NCBI GenBank assembly: GCA_002197995.1 | Contig: NGZR01000002.1 | Location: forward strand, 62,001-126,000 | From: Gaeumannomyces sp. JS-464 | Taxonomy: Eukaryota > Ascomycota > Sordariomycetes > Magnaporthales > Magnaporthaceae | DNA length: 64,000 nt | Reading direction: 5' to 3' | Shown: positions 11,700-26,155 of the stretch, in pieces | Layout of the letters: each line of letters begins with the position of its first letter | How positions within the stretch are numbered: the stretch's first letter is position 1 | Notes under the pieces: model-generated | What the model was told of the DNA's origin: nothing | The model's database searches: none | What the model saw: only the letters and a program-made list of their open reading frames with translations | Position numbers and translations under genes: made by a program

Positions 11700-14600
11700 T
11701 AAGTTTTATCGAAAAGGATATAGTTATTTTATTTTTAACGCTATATAATAAAAAACCCGTAATTTTTATATTTATTAATCGAAAATTAAAATTCCGGTAA
11801 TTTTTTAACTACCAAATAAGCAAACCTTAATAATATACTCCGTTATTAAATCTTTTTTTCTAGCATTAAAAACAAAATATGGGCGTTATTTTACAAAGCT
11901 TTTTTTAAAAATGGAAAAAAGGTAAATACGGCGTTAAAAGCTTAATTTAAACGTAAAAGCATAGCATTTAATTCGTTAAACCTTTATAACCACGGTTAAA
12001 ATGGCTTATTAAAACGCACTGTTTAGGTAATTTTAAATAGGTTTAAAGTTATAATTAACGCGGTTAGCTTACCATTTTATTTGTAATGTTACGTTTTACT
12101 TTTAATAGTTAAATTAATAAACGTTACAACGGTTATTAATAAAAAAGTTAGCTTTTATTAAAAGTTTTATAACGAAATAAAACCTGGTTTTTTTTATAAG
12201 CTTAATTTAAGCTATTATCGGGTAATTAGTACTTATATAAAAGTTTTAATTCTTTTAAAACATACGGCAAAATTAAAAAAAACTAGCTATTAAAACGAAA
12301 CCCGTTAAGCTTTTTAAAGCTTTAAGCAAAACTATTGCATTTATATATGCGTTTAATCGTAAAGCAGTATATAAAACTTTAATTATTAAAATATTAAAAA
12401 GGGTAATAATAGAAAATCTCCTTTTAAAAAGCAAAAGGATTTTAAAAAGGGTTATTATTAAAAACCTTGTTAAAAAAGGCATTAAAACAGCTAATGTTTT
12501 TAACTTTAATAGCGATTTTAAAAGCGAAGTGGAAATCGATTTTTAAAAAAATTAAAAACTTATAAGTATTTTAACAGCCTTATTATTAAACTTTATAAAC
12601 AAGCATTTTAAACTTATTTACTTTATTATTCGACCTTTTAAAAGTATAACAATTATAACGCTATTAACGCGTAAAATACTAGTAATTACAGTAAATAAAA
12701 TGCTTATCGACGATAATATCGAAAATATTTTAAAAAAGCACTTTTTAATTTAAACTAAATAAACGTTAATAAATTTGTTTAATATATTTCCTATAAGGTA
12801 AAACAAGCAGTAAAAAAGAAAAAACTTATTAAAAACGATAAATTTAACTTTTTTAAAAAGGCTTTAAAAAGCTTTTATTAAAAAGAATAGTTAGCTGTTT
12901 TAAAGTTAAAATTCGAGCAGTTTTTGCGTGTTAAAACCTTTAGTGTTTTACTAAAAGCTAAACTATTAAAAAAGCGAAAGTTAATTATTTAATAACTGGT
13001 ATTTAAACGTAAAACAATAAGGAAAATCGCTTTATAAAATATAAGGCTAAGCTAATTGCTAAAGGTTTTTTGCAAATAAAAAAGCTTAATTTCGTAAAAA
13101 CTTTTGCTTTTACTAATATACCGCTTATTTAACGTATTTTATTAGCTTTTAGTTTTGTAAAAAACTAAAAAATCGAATAAATCGACTTTATTAAAGCATT
13201 TTTAACAGTAATTTTAACGTAAATATTTACTTAAATATTTTAAAAAGGTTTAAAAAATGGTTAGCTATTGCAACTTTTAAAGTTAAAAAAATAGCAAAAC
13301 AATTTAATTTTAAAACTATTAAAAAACAAGTAATTTTACTAAAAAAAAGCATTATATAATTTGAAATAAAAGCTTTATAAATGGCAAAATAAGTTAAAAA
13401 ACCTATTAAAGTTAAAAAAGTTTACCTCGCTTATTTTTAATTTAGCGGTTTATTTTAATGCTAAAACAAAGCACTTTATTATTACTTTTATAAATAATTG
13501 CTTGTTAATTAAGCTTAATATTAAATATATTTATACTTTTAAAAAGTCGTTATATAAAGTGTATGTATTAAAAGATCGCGAGTTTACCATTTACTTTTTA
13601 AATGTTTAAATTATAAAAAATAACGTAGTTTACCCTTTTATATTACAAACCGGAATATGTTATACGAGTATTCGACTTCCAAATACTCGAAGTTAATTTT
13701 AACTTACTAACGTTAAAAATTTATTTAAACTATTCGGAATTGTATATATTGGACATTTTTATTTTTTTTAAATAAATACGCGCGTTATGTCCAATTTTGC
13801 CGTAAATGTTACATTACTAACGAATTATCGTCGCCTTTTTTTTAACCCTTTTAATCGCGCATTTTTTACTATAATTACTTATTTAGTTTTTACTAGTTTA
13901 AAACATTTCGTATTTTTTTAATAATATATAACCCTTTTTATTAAACACGTGTTTTTTTGGCCTTTCGGCGTTTGCTTAATGCTTTGTTCGCTTTGCGTAG
14001 CGAAGCAATTTTAACTTTAAAAAAAGCTATTTAATGCATTATTAAACTCGTTTTTTTCGTAAACTGGTTTACAACTGTTAATATAAATAACGAAAAATTG
14101 TTATAATAATTGGAAATCCGAGTTTTAATATGTGCGAATTGCGAAATTGCGTTTTTAATTGTTTAAATCGTTTTAAAATTTTAAAATTCGGCGTTATTTA
14201 ATAGCTTTTTCGAAAAAGTTAAAATTTGTAATTTTACATCCAGCTTTTTTAAAATTAAATTTAAATTAAACGAAATAAAACTAGCTTTTTGGAAACTTTT
14301 TTAAATATTTCTTTTAATTATAAAATTAAAAAATACGCTTTTAAACGCCGAAAAAAACTCGATTTTAATTACGTGGTTAACGTATAACTTTATTAAATTT
14401 TCGATTTTTTAACCGTACGTTTTTTTAACGGGTTAAAACATTTAACGTTAAACGGTTAAAAAAAGTAAAACGAATGCGAAAATATGCAAAACGTAATAAT
14501 GTTATATTTTTAATAGTAAATTTTAAAATTCGTCGAATAATGGCTTTTGTAACCGTTTAACATTAATAAACGATAAATGCTTTTTATACGCGATATAATG

Positions 14601-16335
14601 TGTTTATCGAAATGCTAAATCCATTTTAAACCGAGCTTATTTATAATCCACTTGTTAACATTCGTTAAAATAACTTAATCGCGTAAAACGCCGGTTTTTA
14701 AATACTAATTAGCTAAATGGTATTACCTTTTAACGATAATAAAAAAGGGATTATTTAACCGTAATAATTAACTTTTTAAATAATTATAACTTATTTCCGG
14801 TTGTTAAGTTAAATTAACTTTGCTTTATTACAGCTTTTTAATATTGTAATAATTATCACGGCGGTAAGTATGCTTATAAAAAAGCCGGTTTTATTAAAAT
14901 TGTAAATATCGTTATTTAAAATGCTATATTTGGCTATAATATTCCGTATAAAGTTAAACTAAGCAAAAACAAGTTTAAAATTTTCGCATTTGGCTTTTTA
15001 ATAGTTGTATTTTCAAATTTAACGCGTACCGAGCTTTAAACGGCGTTTAACGAATTTCGTAATCCAATTAATCCCAATAATACCCGCGTTACGTTCGGTA
15101 AGCAATCGGTTAACCATATTTTTAATACTAAAAAGCCGGGAAGGAAATGCGCGAAAATCCAGCTTTAATATGTACTTAACAAATGCCTTTTTTTCGGAAT
15201 CCGTTAATTTCCGATTTTTAAACACCTAATCGCGTTAAGCAGTTCGGCCGCGTTTTCGCTAAACGAAAGTGGAAAAGTCGACATCGTAAATTTTAACAGC
15301 GTTTTAAATATTTAACTATAAATTTAATGCAATCGCTTAAAAAGTTAAAACAATTTTACGTTCGTCGTTTTTATTTACCATTGTTTGTTATAAAGCTATT
15401 CGCGAATAAAGTTAAATTAATATGTAAACGCGTTAATTGTAGCACATTTAAGCTTGTAGTATAAAAAGGTAAACTACGTTAAGCTTAAACGGTTTTTTTA
15501 AATTTATTAAAGCTAATATATTAACGAAATGCTTTAAACGTTTAAATTAAAACCTTTTCGATTTATAAATACCTTTTTACAACCGGGGCGTGTTTAAAAA
15601 TACAAGCGAATTACCCGTAACTTTTAATAACATTAAACTGTTATAAAAGATTATAAAAACTGTTATATATTTAATGCTATTAACCCGTTTGGATATCGGT
15701 TTCGCTATTTAATAAATTTCACGCTATTTAATAAAAGCTATTAACACGCATATTAACGCCGTAAAAAACATGCTAAAGTATTTAAATAACACTTGTAATT
15801 TAGCTATATGTTATAATTATAAAAGTAAATTAATTAAAGCAAATTAAATAAGTAAATTTATTAAAAGTAATTTATTGCAATTAATTAGTTTTAATTATAA
15901 CAATTTTGTTAAAAATTTAAAATTGTTTAAATTAACTTATAACTACTTTTTTATGCTAGCCGAAAGCTTAATTAATTAACAATGCAAAAAGGCTAATATT
16001 ATAACTTTTAGCATTATAAAAGCTAAAACCGATGCTTTAATAAAAACCTTTTAAAAAGCGAAATAGTTAAAATACTTGCTTATAAAACTTTAAAGCTTTA
16101 TTAATAAACTTATTGCAATTTTTAATAATAATTAAAGCTTTATTAGTAATGCATATAATTTTACTTTACATTTATAAATTAAACATACATTATTAAAATT
16201 CCACTTTGTTAAGGAAAAAGTAAAAGCAAATACAATTATAATAAAATACTTAAACATTAAAAAAATGCTTGCTAATAAGCTAATAAAACCGTTAACCCTT
16301 TTAATGTATAAAACCGTTAACCTTTTTAATAGATA
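11700..16335 (+). pseudogene. Ty1/copia pol relic (Copia-1), split by P8
   Basis: Plus-strand remnant of a copia polyprotein. The integrase C-terminal half is legible at about 11,800-12,400. Reverse transcriptase follows: near 13,030-13,060 the frame gives YKAKLIAKGFLQ, then FVKTFAF, and later KIE-stop-IDFIKAFL. The usual F/Y-V-D-D motif reads F-I-N-N near 13,490, so catalytic aspartates are lost. Stops sit where Q or W codons are expected, the RIP pattern. The frame is interrupted by P8 (13621-15481) and resumes with RNase H (LTRLDIGFAI; HFVKEKV; LANKLIKPL) to about 16,330. A frameshift lies near 13,230. Dead element. Confidence 0.75.
13621..15481 (-). mobile_element. pogo-like copy P8, full length, inside Copia-1
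   Basis: 1,861-bp copy with ~45-bp inverted ends (TAACGTAGTTTACC… and …GGTAAACTACGTTA). Its end sub-repeats differ from the GTCGCGCA type. The open stretch 15019-15225 (-) encodes the DNA-binding segment (LTDSEKKAFVKYILKLDFR…MVNRLLTERNAG). It splits the copia pol frame between RT and RNase H. Confidence 0.85.
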
Positions 16336-16588
16336 AAACCTTTTAAAGCTTTTAAACTTAAATATAAAAGCTTAGTTTTTATTTAACGTGTTTATTAAGT
16401 ATTAGTAATGCAAATTAACGCATATAAAATTCCTTTTTATTTACTTTAATAACCGCATCATTTTTATTTTAAATAAACTTTTTTTAATTTTTAAAAAGAA
16501 ATAGTAAAAAAAAGTGTTAAAATAATTAATGCATTTAATTAAAGTTAAATGCATAAACCTTACTTACCTTGTATTATTTACTTTATAT
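16336..16588. other. Copia-1 3' flank, possible LTR start
   Basis: Follows directly on the end of the RNase H region and is broken at 16589 by P9. No repeat partner was identified, so calling it an LTR is positional inference only. Confidence 0.35.
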
Positions 16589-18453
16589 TAACGTAGTTTA
16601 CTAATATATGCCACACATTAATATATGCTATACCCACACTTAACCTTTAGTTAATTAACGCGTATGCCAACTTAATAACGCTAGAAATCCATTTAAACTA
16701 TTCGGAACTGTATACATCGGACATTTTTACTTCTTTTTGGCAAATACGCGCATTATGTCCGGTTTTGCCGCACGTGCCACATCGCCGACGAGTTATCGTC
16801 GCCCTCCTTTTTTAACCTTTATAATCGCGCATTTTTTACTATAGCTACCCATTTAGGTTTTGCTAGTTTAAAACATTTCGTATTTTTTTAACAATATGTA
16901 ACCTTTTTTATTAAACACGTGTTTTTTTAGCCTTCCGGCGTTTGCTTAATGCTTCGTTCGCTTTGCGTAACGAAGCAACTTCGGCTTTAAAAAAAGCCAT
17001 TTAATGCATTATTAAACTCGTTTTTTTCGCAAGCTGGTTTACAACCGCTAGTATAAGTAACGGAAAGCTGTTTTAGTAATTGGAAATTCGAGTTTTAATA
17101 TATTCGGATTGCAAAGTTGCGTTTTTAGCTGTTTAAAGCGTTTTGGAGGTTTAAAGTTCGGCGTTATTTAAAAGCTTTTTCGGGGGAGTTAAAATCCGTA
17201 ACTTTATATTTAGCTTTTCCAAAACCGAATTCGGATTAAAAAAAGCAAAGCTAGCCTTTCGAAAACCTTTTTAAATATTTTTTTCGGTTATAAAGTTAAA
17301 AAATGCCGCTTTAAACGCCGAAAGGAATTCGATTTTAATTACGTGGTTAACGTGTAACTTTATTAAGCTTTCGATTTATTAACCGTACGCTTTTTTTAAC
17401 GGGCCGAAACACTTAACGTTAAGCGGCTAAAAAAAGTAAAACGAATGCGAAAGCATGCAAAACGTAACAATGTTATATTCCTAGCAATAAAGTTCGAAAT
17501 CCGTCGAGTAATAGCTTTTATATCCGTCCAGCATTAACAAACGATAGTTGCTTTTTATGCGCGACGTAATATGCTTATCGAAATGCTAAATCCATTTTAA
17601 GCCGAGCTCGTTTGTAATCCACCCGTTAACATTCGTTAAAATAACCCAATCGCGTAAAAAGCCGGTTTTTAAATACCAATTGGCTAAATAGTATTACTTT
17701 TTAACGATAATAAAAAAAAAGATCGCTTAACCGCAATAATTAACCTTTTGGATAATTATAACCCATTCCCGGTTGCTAAGCTAAACTAGCTTTGCTTTAC
17801 CACGGCTTTCCAATGTTATAATAATTATAACGGCGGCGATTATGCTTATAAAAAAGCCGGTTTTATTAAAATTGTAAATATTATTATTTAAAATGCCATA
17901 TTTAGCCACAGTATTTCGCATAAAGTCGAATTAAGTAAAAACGAGTTTGGGATTTTCGCATTTGGCTTTTTAGTAGTCGTATTTTCGAATTTAACGCGTA
18001 CCGAGCATTGCGCGGCGTTTAACGAACTTCGCGACCTAGTTAATCCCGACGGTGCCCGCGTCGCGTTTAGCAAGCAATCGATTAGCTATATTTTTAACAT
18101 TAAAATACCGGGAAAAAAATGCGCGAAAATCCAGCTCGAGTATATATTTAACAAGCGTTTCCTTTTCGGATTTTATTAATTTCCGTGTTTTAAACATGTA
18201 ATCGCGTCGAGCAGTTTAACCGCGCTTCCGCCGGGCGAAGGTGGAAAAGTTTATTTTGTAAATTTTAGCGGCGCCCCGGATACTTAACTGTGGATTCGAT
18301 GCGATCGCCCGAAAAGTTAAAACAATTTTACGTTCGTCGCTTTTGTTTGCCATCGTTTGTTATGGTGCTATTCGTGGATAAAGTTGGATTAACGCGTAAG
18401 CGCGTTAATTGTAGCACATATTAATGTATAGCACATACTGGTAAACTACGTTA
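16589..18453 (-). mobile_element. pogo-like copy P9, full length (1.87 kb)
   Basis: Ends at 16589 (TAACGTAGTTTACTAATATA) and 18453 (…GGTAAACTACGTTA). The sub-repeats are of the AATATATGCCACACATTAATATATGC type. One of the less RIPed copies; a 61-codon remnant at 17888-18073 (-) covers the segment between the HTH and the DDE core. Confidence 0.85.
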
Positions 18454-19963
18454 CTTATTTTATACTTTTATAAATTTATGTATAAAATCGGTTTTTAACG
18501 TGTTATAACGTTTAAGTTAACCGTTGTAAAACAACTTAATTTACTTACTTTATACACGTTAAAGCAAAAGTGAAAATTGCACAAGTTAAATTTAAAACCT
18601 TAACGTAAAAATGGTTTTAATAGCCGTAGGTCGATTTTTTAATTTCTTTATATAAAATAATTTTTCCGAAAATCACGTGTAATATTAAAACCTTTGTACA
18701 CGGGAAGCTTGCGAAATTAATATTAAAAGGTATATAAAAAAGTTAAATTAACGACCTTTTTTTACAATATAAGGTTGTATTACTTATTAAGCTTAAAGCT
18801 TTACTAGCATTACTTGTAATGCTTAATAAAACCCGTACTAATTAAACGTAACTTTATTAGTTATTATAATTAACGTAAGCATGTTTTAATTAAAACCTTT
18901 CATTTTTACACGTTTAATAATCGTTATTTATTTAGTAGCGCGAATAATGGCTTTGCTTTTAACGGCAATTTTTATTTTTTTAAAATTTTTATTAAGCTCG
19001 GCAAAGCTGCTTTTTCGGGCTTTGTTAGCACTTTTTTTTCGAGTGCTTTCGCGGTTTTCGCGGCTTTTACGCTTTTATTCGTTAACTTTTACCGCGTTTA
19101 TTACCACGTTATTATTAAAAATTTAAATAACGTTGTTATTAGTAAAATCCGCTGTAATAATAACGGGTTTTCGGGCGGGGTTAAATAAGTTGTTTTATTA
19201 AAAGTTTTAACTATGTTTTACTTTATATCCTTTTTTTTCCTCCGTTTTTAACGCTTTTTTTAAGTTTAAAATTTGTTAAATGCGTTTTTATTGTATTGCT
19301 TAAACGTAAAGCTTAGCTAAATATGCGTAATATCCGTTAAAAGTTTAACAATTGTTAAAACGTTTATAAAATTGCAATTAAAAAATCCTTTTAAAAAAAC
19401 GAGTTTAAATTCGTTTTTTAAGCATCGTTATTATCCCGGCTTAACACATTTTTAAATATTAAATTGAATTTGCTTAAAAAAAACTAGCTTTTTTTTATTA
19501 AAAAACCCGTAGTTATATTTACGCGGCCGTTTATTTTAAACGGTGCGCAACGTGAAATAAAATTCGTTAATACATTTCGTAAAGTTATATTTCGCATTTT
19601 TACTTACCGTTTTAAAAAATTGCTTTATTCGCTTTTTACGCGATTAAAAAAACGTTTAAAAAATTTCGTATTAAATTGTTATATTATTACTTAATAGCTT
19701 TTTTTTATTTATATTAAATTTTAAAATTAGCTTTTATATATAAAATGGAATAAAATTTACGTTTCGTTTTAAATAAGTTATTTTCTTAAGTTTTTTTTTA
19801 AACTTTTTATTTAAATCGGGTCGTTCGTTTTCATTTACTTTTAAAATGTAAAACTTTTTTTTAACTAAGTAATGCTTAGCAGTTATTACGGGTTTAATTA
19901 AAACTATAACTACTTATTTTATATTTTAAAATAGCGTTATTTTAAAAAATTTTGCTAAATAAG
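18454..19963. other. AT-rich region without recognised gene
   Basis: 1.5 kb between two pogo copies. A slightly GC-richer patch lies at 18,950-19,200, including GCGGTTTTCGCGGCTTTTACG. No domain or repeat partner found. It may include the 3' end of the Copia-1 element. Confidence 0.4.
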
Positions 19964-21795
19964 TTAACGTAGTTTAGCAGCGAGTGGATTGCCGCAGCTA
20001 ATAAATTACTTATACCCGACTTCCGGTTAATTAACGCGCATGCTAACCTAATAACGTTAAAAATCTATTTAAATTATTCGGAATTATATATATTAAACGT
20101 TTTTACTTTTTTTTGGCAAATGCGCGTATTATGTCCGGTTTTACCGGAAATGTTATATCGTTAACAAAATCGTCGTTGCCTTTTTTTTTAACCTTTATAA
20201 TCGCGCATTTTTGCTATAATTAATTATTTAGCTTTTTTTAGTTTAAAACATTTCGTACTTTTTTAATAATATATAACCCTTTTTATTAAACACGCGTTTT
20301 TTTAACCTTTTAACGTTTACTTAACGCTTTATTCGCTTTTCGTAATTTAAAGCACTTTTTTTAAAAGGTTAACTTAATGCATAATTGCTTTAACCTTTTT
20401 CGTTAATTAGTTTATAACTAATAGTATAAGTAACGAAAAGCTACTCCGGTAATTGGAAATTTAAGTTTTTATATTCGAATTACGAAGTTGCGTTTTTAAC
20501 TGTTTAAAACGGTTTAAAAGTTTAAAGTTTAGCGTTATTTAAAAGCTTTTTCGAAAAAGTGAAAATTTATAACTTTACATTTAGCTTTTTAAAACTAAAT
20601 CCAAATTAAAAAAAGCAAAGCTAGCTTTTCGAAAACCGTTTTAAATATTTTCCTTAATTATAAAGTTAAAAATGCCGTTTTAAACACCGAAAAAAACTGG
20701 ATTTTAATTACGTAATTAACGTATAATTTTATTAGGTTTTCGATTTATTAATCGTATGTTTTTTTTAACGGGCTAAAACATTTAACGTTAAACGGTTAAA
20801 AAAAGTAAAACGAATGTGGAAATATGCAAAACGTAATAATGTTATATTTTTAATAATAAAGCTCGAAATTTGTTAAATAGTAGCTTTTATACCCGTTTTG
20901 CATTAACAAATAATAAAAGCTTTTTATACGCGATATTATATGTTTATCGAAATGTTAAATCCATTTTAAACCGAGCTCGTTCGTAATTTACCCGTTAATA
21001 TTCGTTAATATAATTTAATCGCGTAAAAAGTCGGTTTTTAAATATTAATTAGCTAAATAGTATTACTTTTTAACAATAATAAAAAAAGAAATCGTTTAAC
21101 CGTAATAGTTAACTTTTTAAATAATTATAACTTATTTTTAATTGCTAAGCTAAATTAGCTTTGCTTTATTACGGCTTTCCGATATTGTAATAATTATAAC
21201 GGCGGCGATTATATTTATAAAAAAGCCGGTTTTATCGAAATTGTAAATATCGTTATTTAAAATGCTATATTTGGTTATAATGTTCTCGTATAATGTTTAA
21301 TTACGCAAAAACGAATTTGGGATTTTCGCATTTAGCTTTTTAGTAATTATACTTTTAAATTTAACGCGTGCCGAATTCCAAACGGCGTTTAACGAACTTT
21401 TTAACTTAAAATTTATTAACGGTGCTCGCGTCGCGTTCGGCGAATAATTGGTTAACTATAGCTTTAATATTAAAAAGCCGGGGAAAAAACGCGCGAAAAT
21501 CCAGTTTAAATTTGTATTTAATAAGCGTTTTTTTTCGGATTTTATTAATTTCCGTAATTTCGATATAATGTCGTGTCGAGCAAATTAGCCGCTTTTACGC
21601 TAAGCAAAAGTTAAATAGTTAACCGCGTAAATTTTAGCAGCATTTTAAACGTTTAACTTTAAATTCGAATTAATAGCATAAAAAGCTAAATAACCTTGCT
21701 TTCGTCGCTTATATTTGCTATTATTTGCTGTAAAAATATTTACAAATAAAGTTTAATTAACGCGTAAACGCGTGTTAATAATCCACTTGCTATTA
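19964..21795 (-). mobile_element. pogo-like copy P10, one end incomplete
   Basis: Starts with TAACGTAGTTTAGCAGCGAG at 19964. The far end reaches the sub-repeat (AATAATCCACTTGC near 21,785) but the last ~15 bases of the terminal repeat are missing. RIPed throughout. 21,796-21,996 is AT-rich spacer. Confidence 0.78.
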
Positions 21796-21996
21796 TTATA
21801 TTTTTTTTTAACTCGCGGTTTTTTTTTAAAAAAAACTTTAATTAAACTTTTTTATTTCGTTTAATTCCGAGCTTTTTAACAGCGGTTATTTCCGCTTTTA
21901 ATTAAACGTTAATAATGATTTCGTTTTTTCTTTTCTTTTTTTTTCCTTTTCCGCTTATTTAAACACGGTTTAAAAAAACGTTTTTTTATAACGTAT

Positions 21997-24900
21997 TAAC
22001 GTGGTTAATAAGCGAGTGTGTTATAAATAAACGAATGTTACACTTACATTCGACTTTTAATTAATTAACGCGTATATTAACTTAATAACGCTAATAATTT
22101 GTTTAAATTATTTGAAATTATATATATTAAACATTTTTACTTTTTTTTAACAAATGCGCGCATTATATCCGGTTTTACCGCAAATGTTATATTATTAACA
22201 AACCGTTATCGCTTTTATTTCGGACTTTTTTAATTGCGCATTTTGTATTATAACTATTTATATTAGCTTTTTTTAATTTAAAACATTTCGTACTTTGTTT
22301 ATAATAAGTAACCTTTTTAGTTAAACACGTGTTTTTTACCTTTCTAACGTTTATTTAATATTTCGTTCGCCTTTTTAAACGTAAACACTTTTGCTTAAAA
22401 AAAAGCTATTTTATGCATTATCGTTTTCGTTTTTTTACGATTTGGTTTATAATCGCTGGTATAAATGTTAAAAAGCTGTTTTAATAATTGGTAATTTAAA
22501 TTTTAATATGTTTAAATTACAAAGTTGCTTTTTTAACTATCCGCGGCGTTTTAAAAGTTTAAAGTTTAAAATTGTTTAAAAGCGTTTTCGAAAAAGTTAA
22601 AATTTGTAATTTTACATTTAGCTTTTTTAAAACCGAATTTAAATTAAAAAAAGCAAAATTAGCTTTTTAAAAACCTTTTCGAATATTTCTTTTAAATATA
22701 AATGCCTTTTTAAACGCCGAATTTTTTTTTATTTTAATTACGTAATTAACGTATAACTTTATTAAACTTTTAATTAATTAACCGTACGTTTATTTTATTA
22801 AACCGAAACATTTAACGTTACATGGTTAAAAAAAATAAAACAAATATAAAAGTATATAAAACGTAATAATATTATAACGTGGTTTATTAACAAGTCGCGC
22901 ATATTACCAAGTCGCGCATTTTTTATCGCGATACGCGTTTTCCAATTTTAACTTTAATTTTTTAACAATTACAAATAGCATCGATATCGAAAAAAGCTAA
23001 AATTGTTTTTACTATACAAGTAATCCAATTTACTTATAAATTAAGTTTGCGTTCGGCAGTTAAAATTTATAATATTTTTAAATCCACTATACGCGATTAA
23101 CGCGGCGGCCGACCTGCTCGACGCGGTAACATGCTTAAATTACGGAAATTAACGAAATCCGAAAAAAAAGCGCTTATTAAATACATATTTAAGCTAAACT
23201 TTCGCGCATTTCCTGCCTAGCTTTTTAATGTTAAAAATATAACTAACCGATTACTCGCTAAACGTAACGCGAATAACGTCGGTAAATGCTAAGTTAAAAA
23301 GTTCGTTAAACGCCGCGCAAAGCTCGGCACGCGTTAAATTCGAAAATACAATTACGAAAAAGCCAAATGCGAAAATCCCAAAGTCGTATTTGCATAGTTT
23401 AACTTTATACGAAACATTATAGCCAAATATAGCATTTAAAATAACAATGTTTACAACTTCGACGAAACCGGCTTTTTTATAAATATAATCGCCGCCGTTA
23501 TAATTATTACAACGTCGGAAAGCCGTAGTAAAGCAAAGCTAGTCCAGCTTAATAACCGGAAATAAGCTATAATTATTTAAAAGGTTAACTATTGCGGTTA
23601 AACGGTTTTTCCTTTTATTATCGTTAAAAGGCAGTACTATTTAGCCAATTAGTATTCGGAAACCGACTTTCCACGCAACTGGGTTATCGTAATAAACGTT
23701 AACGGGTAAATTACAAACAAGCTCGGTTTAAAATAAATTCGGCATTTCGATAAACACATTGCGTCGCGCGCAAAAAGCTTTTATCGTTTGTTAATATTAA
23801 ACGGTTACGAAAACTACCACTCGACGAATTTCGAGCTTTATTGCTAAAAATATAATATTGTTACGCTTTGCATGCTTTCGCATTCGTTTTACTTCTTTTA
23901 GCCGTTTAACGTTAAATGTTTTAACCCGTTAAAAAAAGCGTACGGTTAACAAATCGAAAACCTAATAAAGTTGTACGTTAACCACGTAATTAAAGTCGAA
24001 TTCCTTTCGGCGTTTAAAACGGCATTTTTAAACTTTATAATCGAAAAAAACATTTAAAAAGGTTTTCGAAAAGCTGGTTTTGCTTTTTTTAATCCGGATT
24101 TAATTTTGGAAAAGCTAAATGTAAAACTACGGACTTTAACTTTTTCGAAAAAGCTTTTAAACAACGCCGAACTTTGGACTTTTAAAACGCTTTAAACAGC
24201 TAAAAACGCAACTTCGCAATTTAAACATATTAAAACTCGGATTTTTAATTACCGAAGTAGCTTTTCGATACTTATGCTAACGGTTGTAAACCAGCTAATA
24301 AAAAAAGCTAAAGCAATTATACATCGGGTTAACCTTTTAAAAAAAAAGTGCTCCAAGTTACGAAAAGCAAACGAAGCATTAAGTAAACGCCGAAAAGCCA
24401 AAAAAACACGTGTTAAGTTAAAAGGGTTATTTATTATAAACGAAGTACGAAATGTTTTAAACCAGTAAAAGCTGGATAAAAAGTTATAATAAGAAATACG
24501 CGATTATAAAGGTTAAAAAAAAGGGCGATAATAACTCGTTAGCGATATAGCACTTGCGGTAAAACCGGACACAATGCGCGCATTTGTTAAAAAAAAATAA
24601 AAATGTCCGATATATATAATCCCGAGTAGTTTAAATGGATTTTTAACGTTATTAGGTTAACATGCGCGTTAATAAACCGGAAGTCGGGTATAAGTGCGCG
24701 ATTTAGTAATATGCGCGACTTATTAATAAACTACGTTATTTTTAATAATAAAGTTTAAAATTCGTTAAATAGTAATTTTTATAATCGTTTAATATTAATA
24801 AACGATAAAACTTTATAAAACGAATTGTAATATGTTTATCGAAATACCGGATTTATTTTAAACTAAGCTTATTTGTAATTCATTTATTAACGTTTATTAT

Positions 24901-25712
24901 AATAACCTAACTACGTAAAAAGTCGGTTTTTAAATACCAATTAGCTAAATAGTACTACTTTTTAATAATAATAAAAAGAAAAATCGTTTAACCGTAATAA
25001 TTAACCTTTTAAATAATTATAATTTATTTTTAATAGTTAAATTAAACTAGTTTTACTTTACCACGGCTTTTTAATATTGTAATAATTATAACGGCGGCGA
25101 TTTTACTTATAAAAAAGCCGGTTTTATTAAAATTGTAAATTTTATTATTTAAAATGCTATGTTTAGTTATAATGTTTAATATTAAGTTAAATTACGTAAA
25201 AACGAATTTGGAATTTTTACATTTAGCTTTTTAATAATCGTACTTTCGAATTTAACGCGTACCGAATTTTACGCGGCGTTTAACGAAGTTTTTAACCTAG
25301 CATTTACTAACGGCGTTCGCGCCGCGTTCGGCGAGCAATTAATTGGTTATATTTTTAACATTAAAAACTGGGAAAGAAATGCGCGAAAATCCAGTTTAAA
25401 TATGTATTTAATAAGCGTTTCCTTTTTAAATTCCGTTAATTTCCGCAATTTAAACATAATATCGCGTTAAGCAGGTTAACCGCGCTTTTGCTAAGCGAAA
25501 ATAAAATGGTTAACGTTATAAAGTTTAATAGCATTTTATATATTTAATTTTAAATTTAATACAATCGTTTAAAAAGTTAAAACAACTTTGCTTTCGTCGT
25601 TTTTTTTGCTATCGTTTATTATAAAAATATTCGTAAGTAAAGTTTAATTAACGCGTAAACGCGTTTAATATAGCATTCGTTTATTTGTAATACTCGTTTA
25701 TTAATTACGTTA
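21997..25712 (-). mobile_element. pogo-like copy P11, split by nested copy P12
   Basis: Begins TAACGTGGTTAATAAGCGAG at 21997 and ends AATTACGTTA at 25712. It is interrupted at 22875-24738 by an oppositely oriented copy and continues in register at 24739. Ends carry an AAGCGAGTG…AACGAATG sub-repeat variant. No coding capacity. Confidence 0.82.
22875..24738 (+). mobile_element. pogo-like copy P12, full length, inside P11
   Basis: 1,864-bp copy inserted at TA with GTCGCGCA-type ends. The residual frame 24274-24468 encodes the basic C-terminal tail (KLRKANEALSKRRKAKKTRV) that precedes the zinc knuckle, whose CGKTGHN-like stretch lies near 24,550. The LDGH-type second catalytic motif reads LNGY near 23,805, an Asp-to-Asn change fitting RIP. 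Confidence 0.85.
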
Positions 25713-26150
25713 AACTTTTTTTATAAATTTTTCGAGCTTTTTTTAACGTAATAAAAGCCGTTTATAAATTAATAAAAGCTATTTCGCTTAATAAATCGCT
25801 TTTTAATAATTCGCTTTTCGTAAAACTATTATCGTTAGGAATTAAAAACGTTTATAATTGTTTTTTTTAGTTAATAACGGCTATATCCACGTTTGCTTTT
25901 CGTATTTTCTTTTAATAATTTATATTATAAAAGTTTTATAATTAACGTAATTTACGTTTATAAGGATTTTAATAAATTAATAATTATAAAAGTTAAAAAA
26001 GAAAAAAGTTTATTTTGTAAATTTAAAAGCGGAATTATTTGTATATTAACGGCGTGGTTAATGCGTTAATATAACGCGATTTAATAAATTACTAGTTATA
26101 AGTTAAAGCTTATAATTGCATTAATAAAAGCCAACCTTTTAACATATACG
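25713..26150. other. AT-rich spacer left of Copia-2
   Basis: No gene seen. The last ~15 bases (…AACATATACGCGTCG) resemble the pogo subterminal sequence that resumes at 48757, suggesting Copia-2 inserted into a pogo-related sequence. Confidence 0.4.
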
Positions 26151-26155
26151 CGTCG

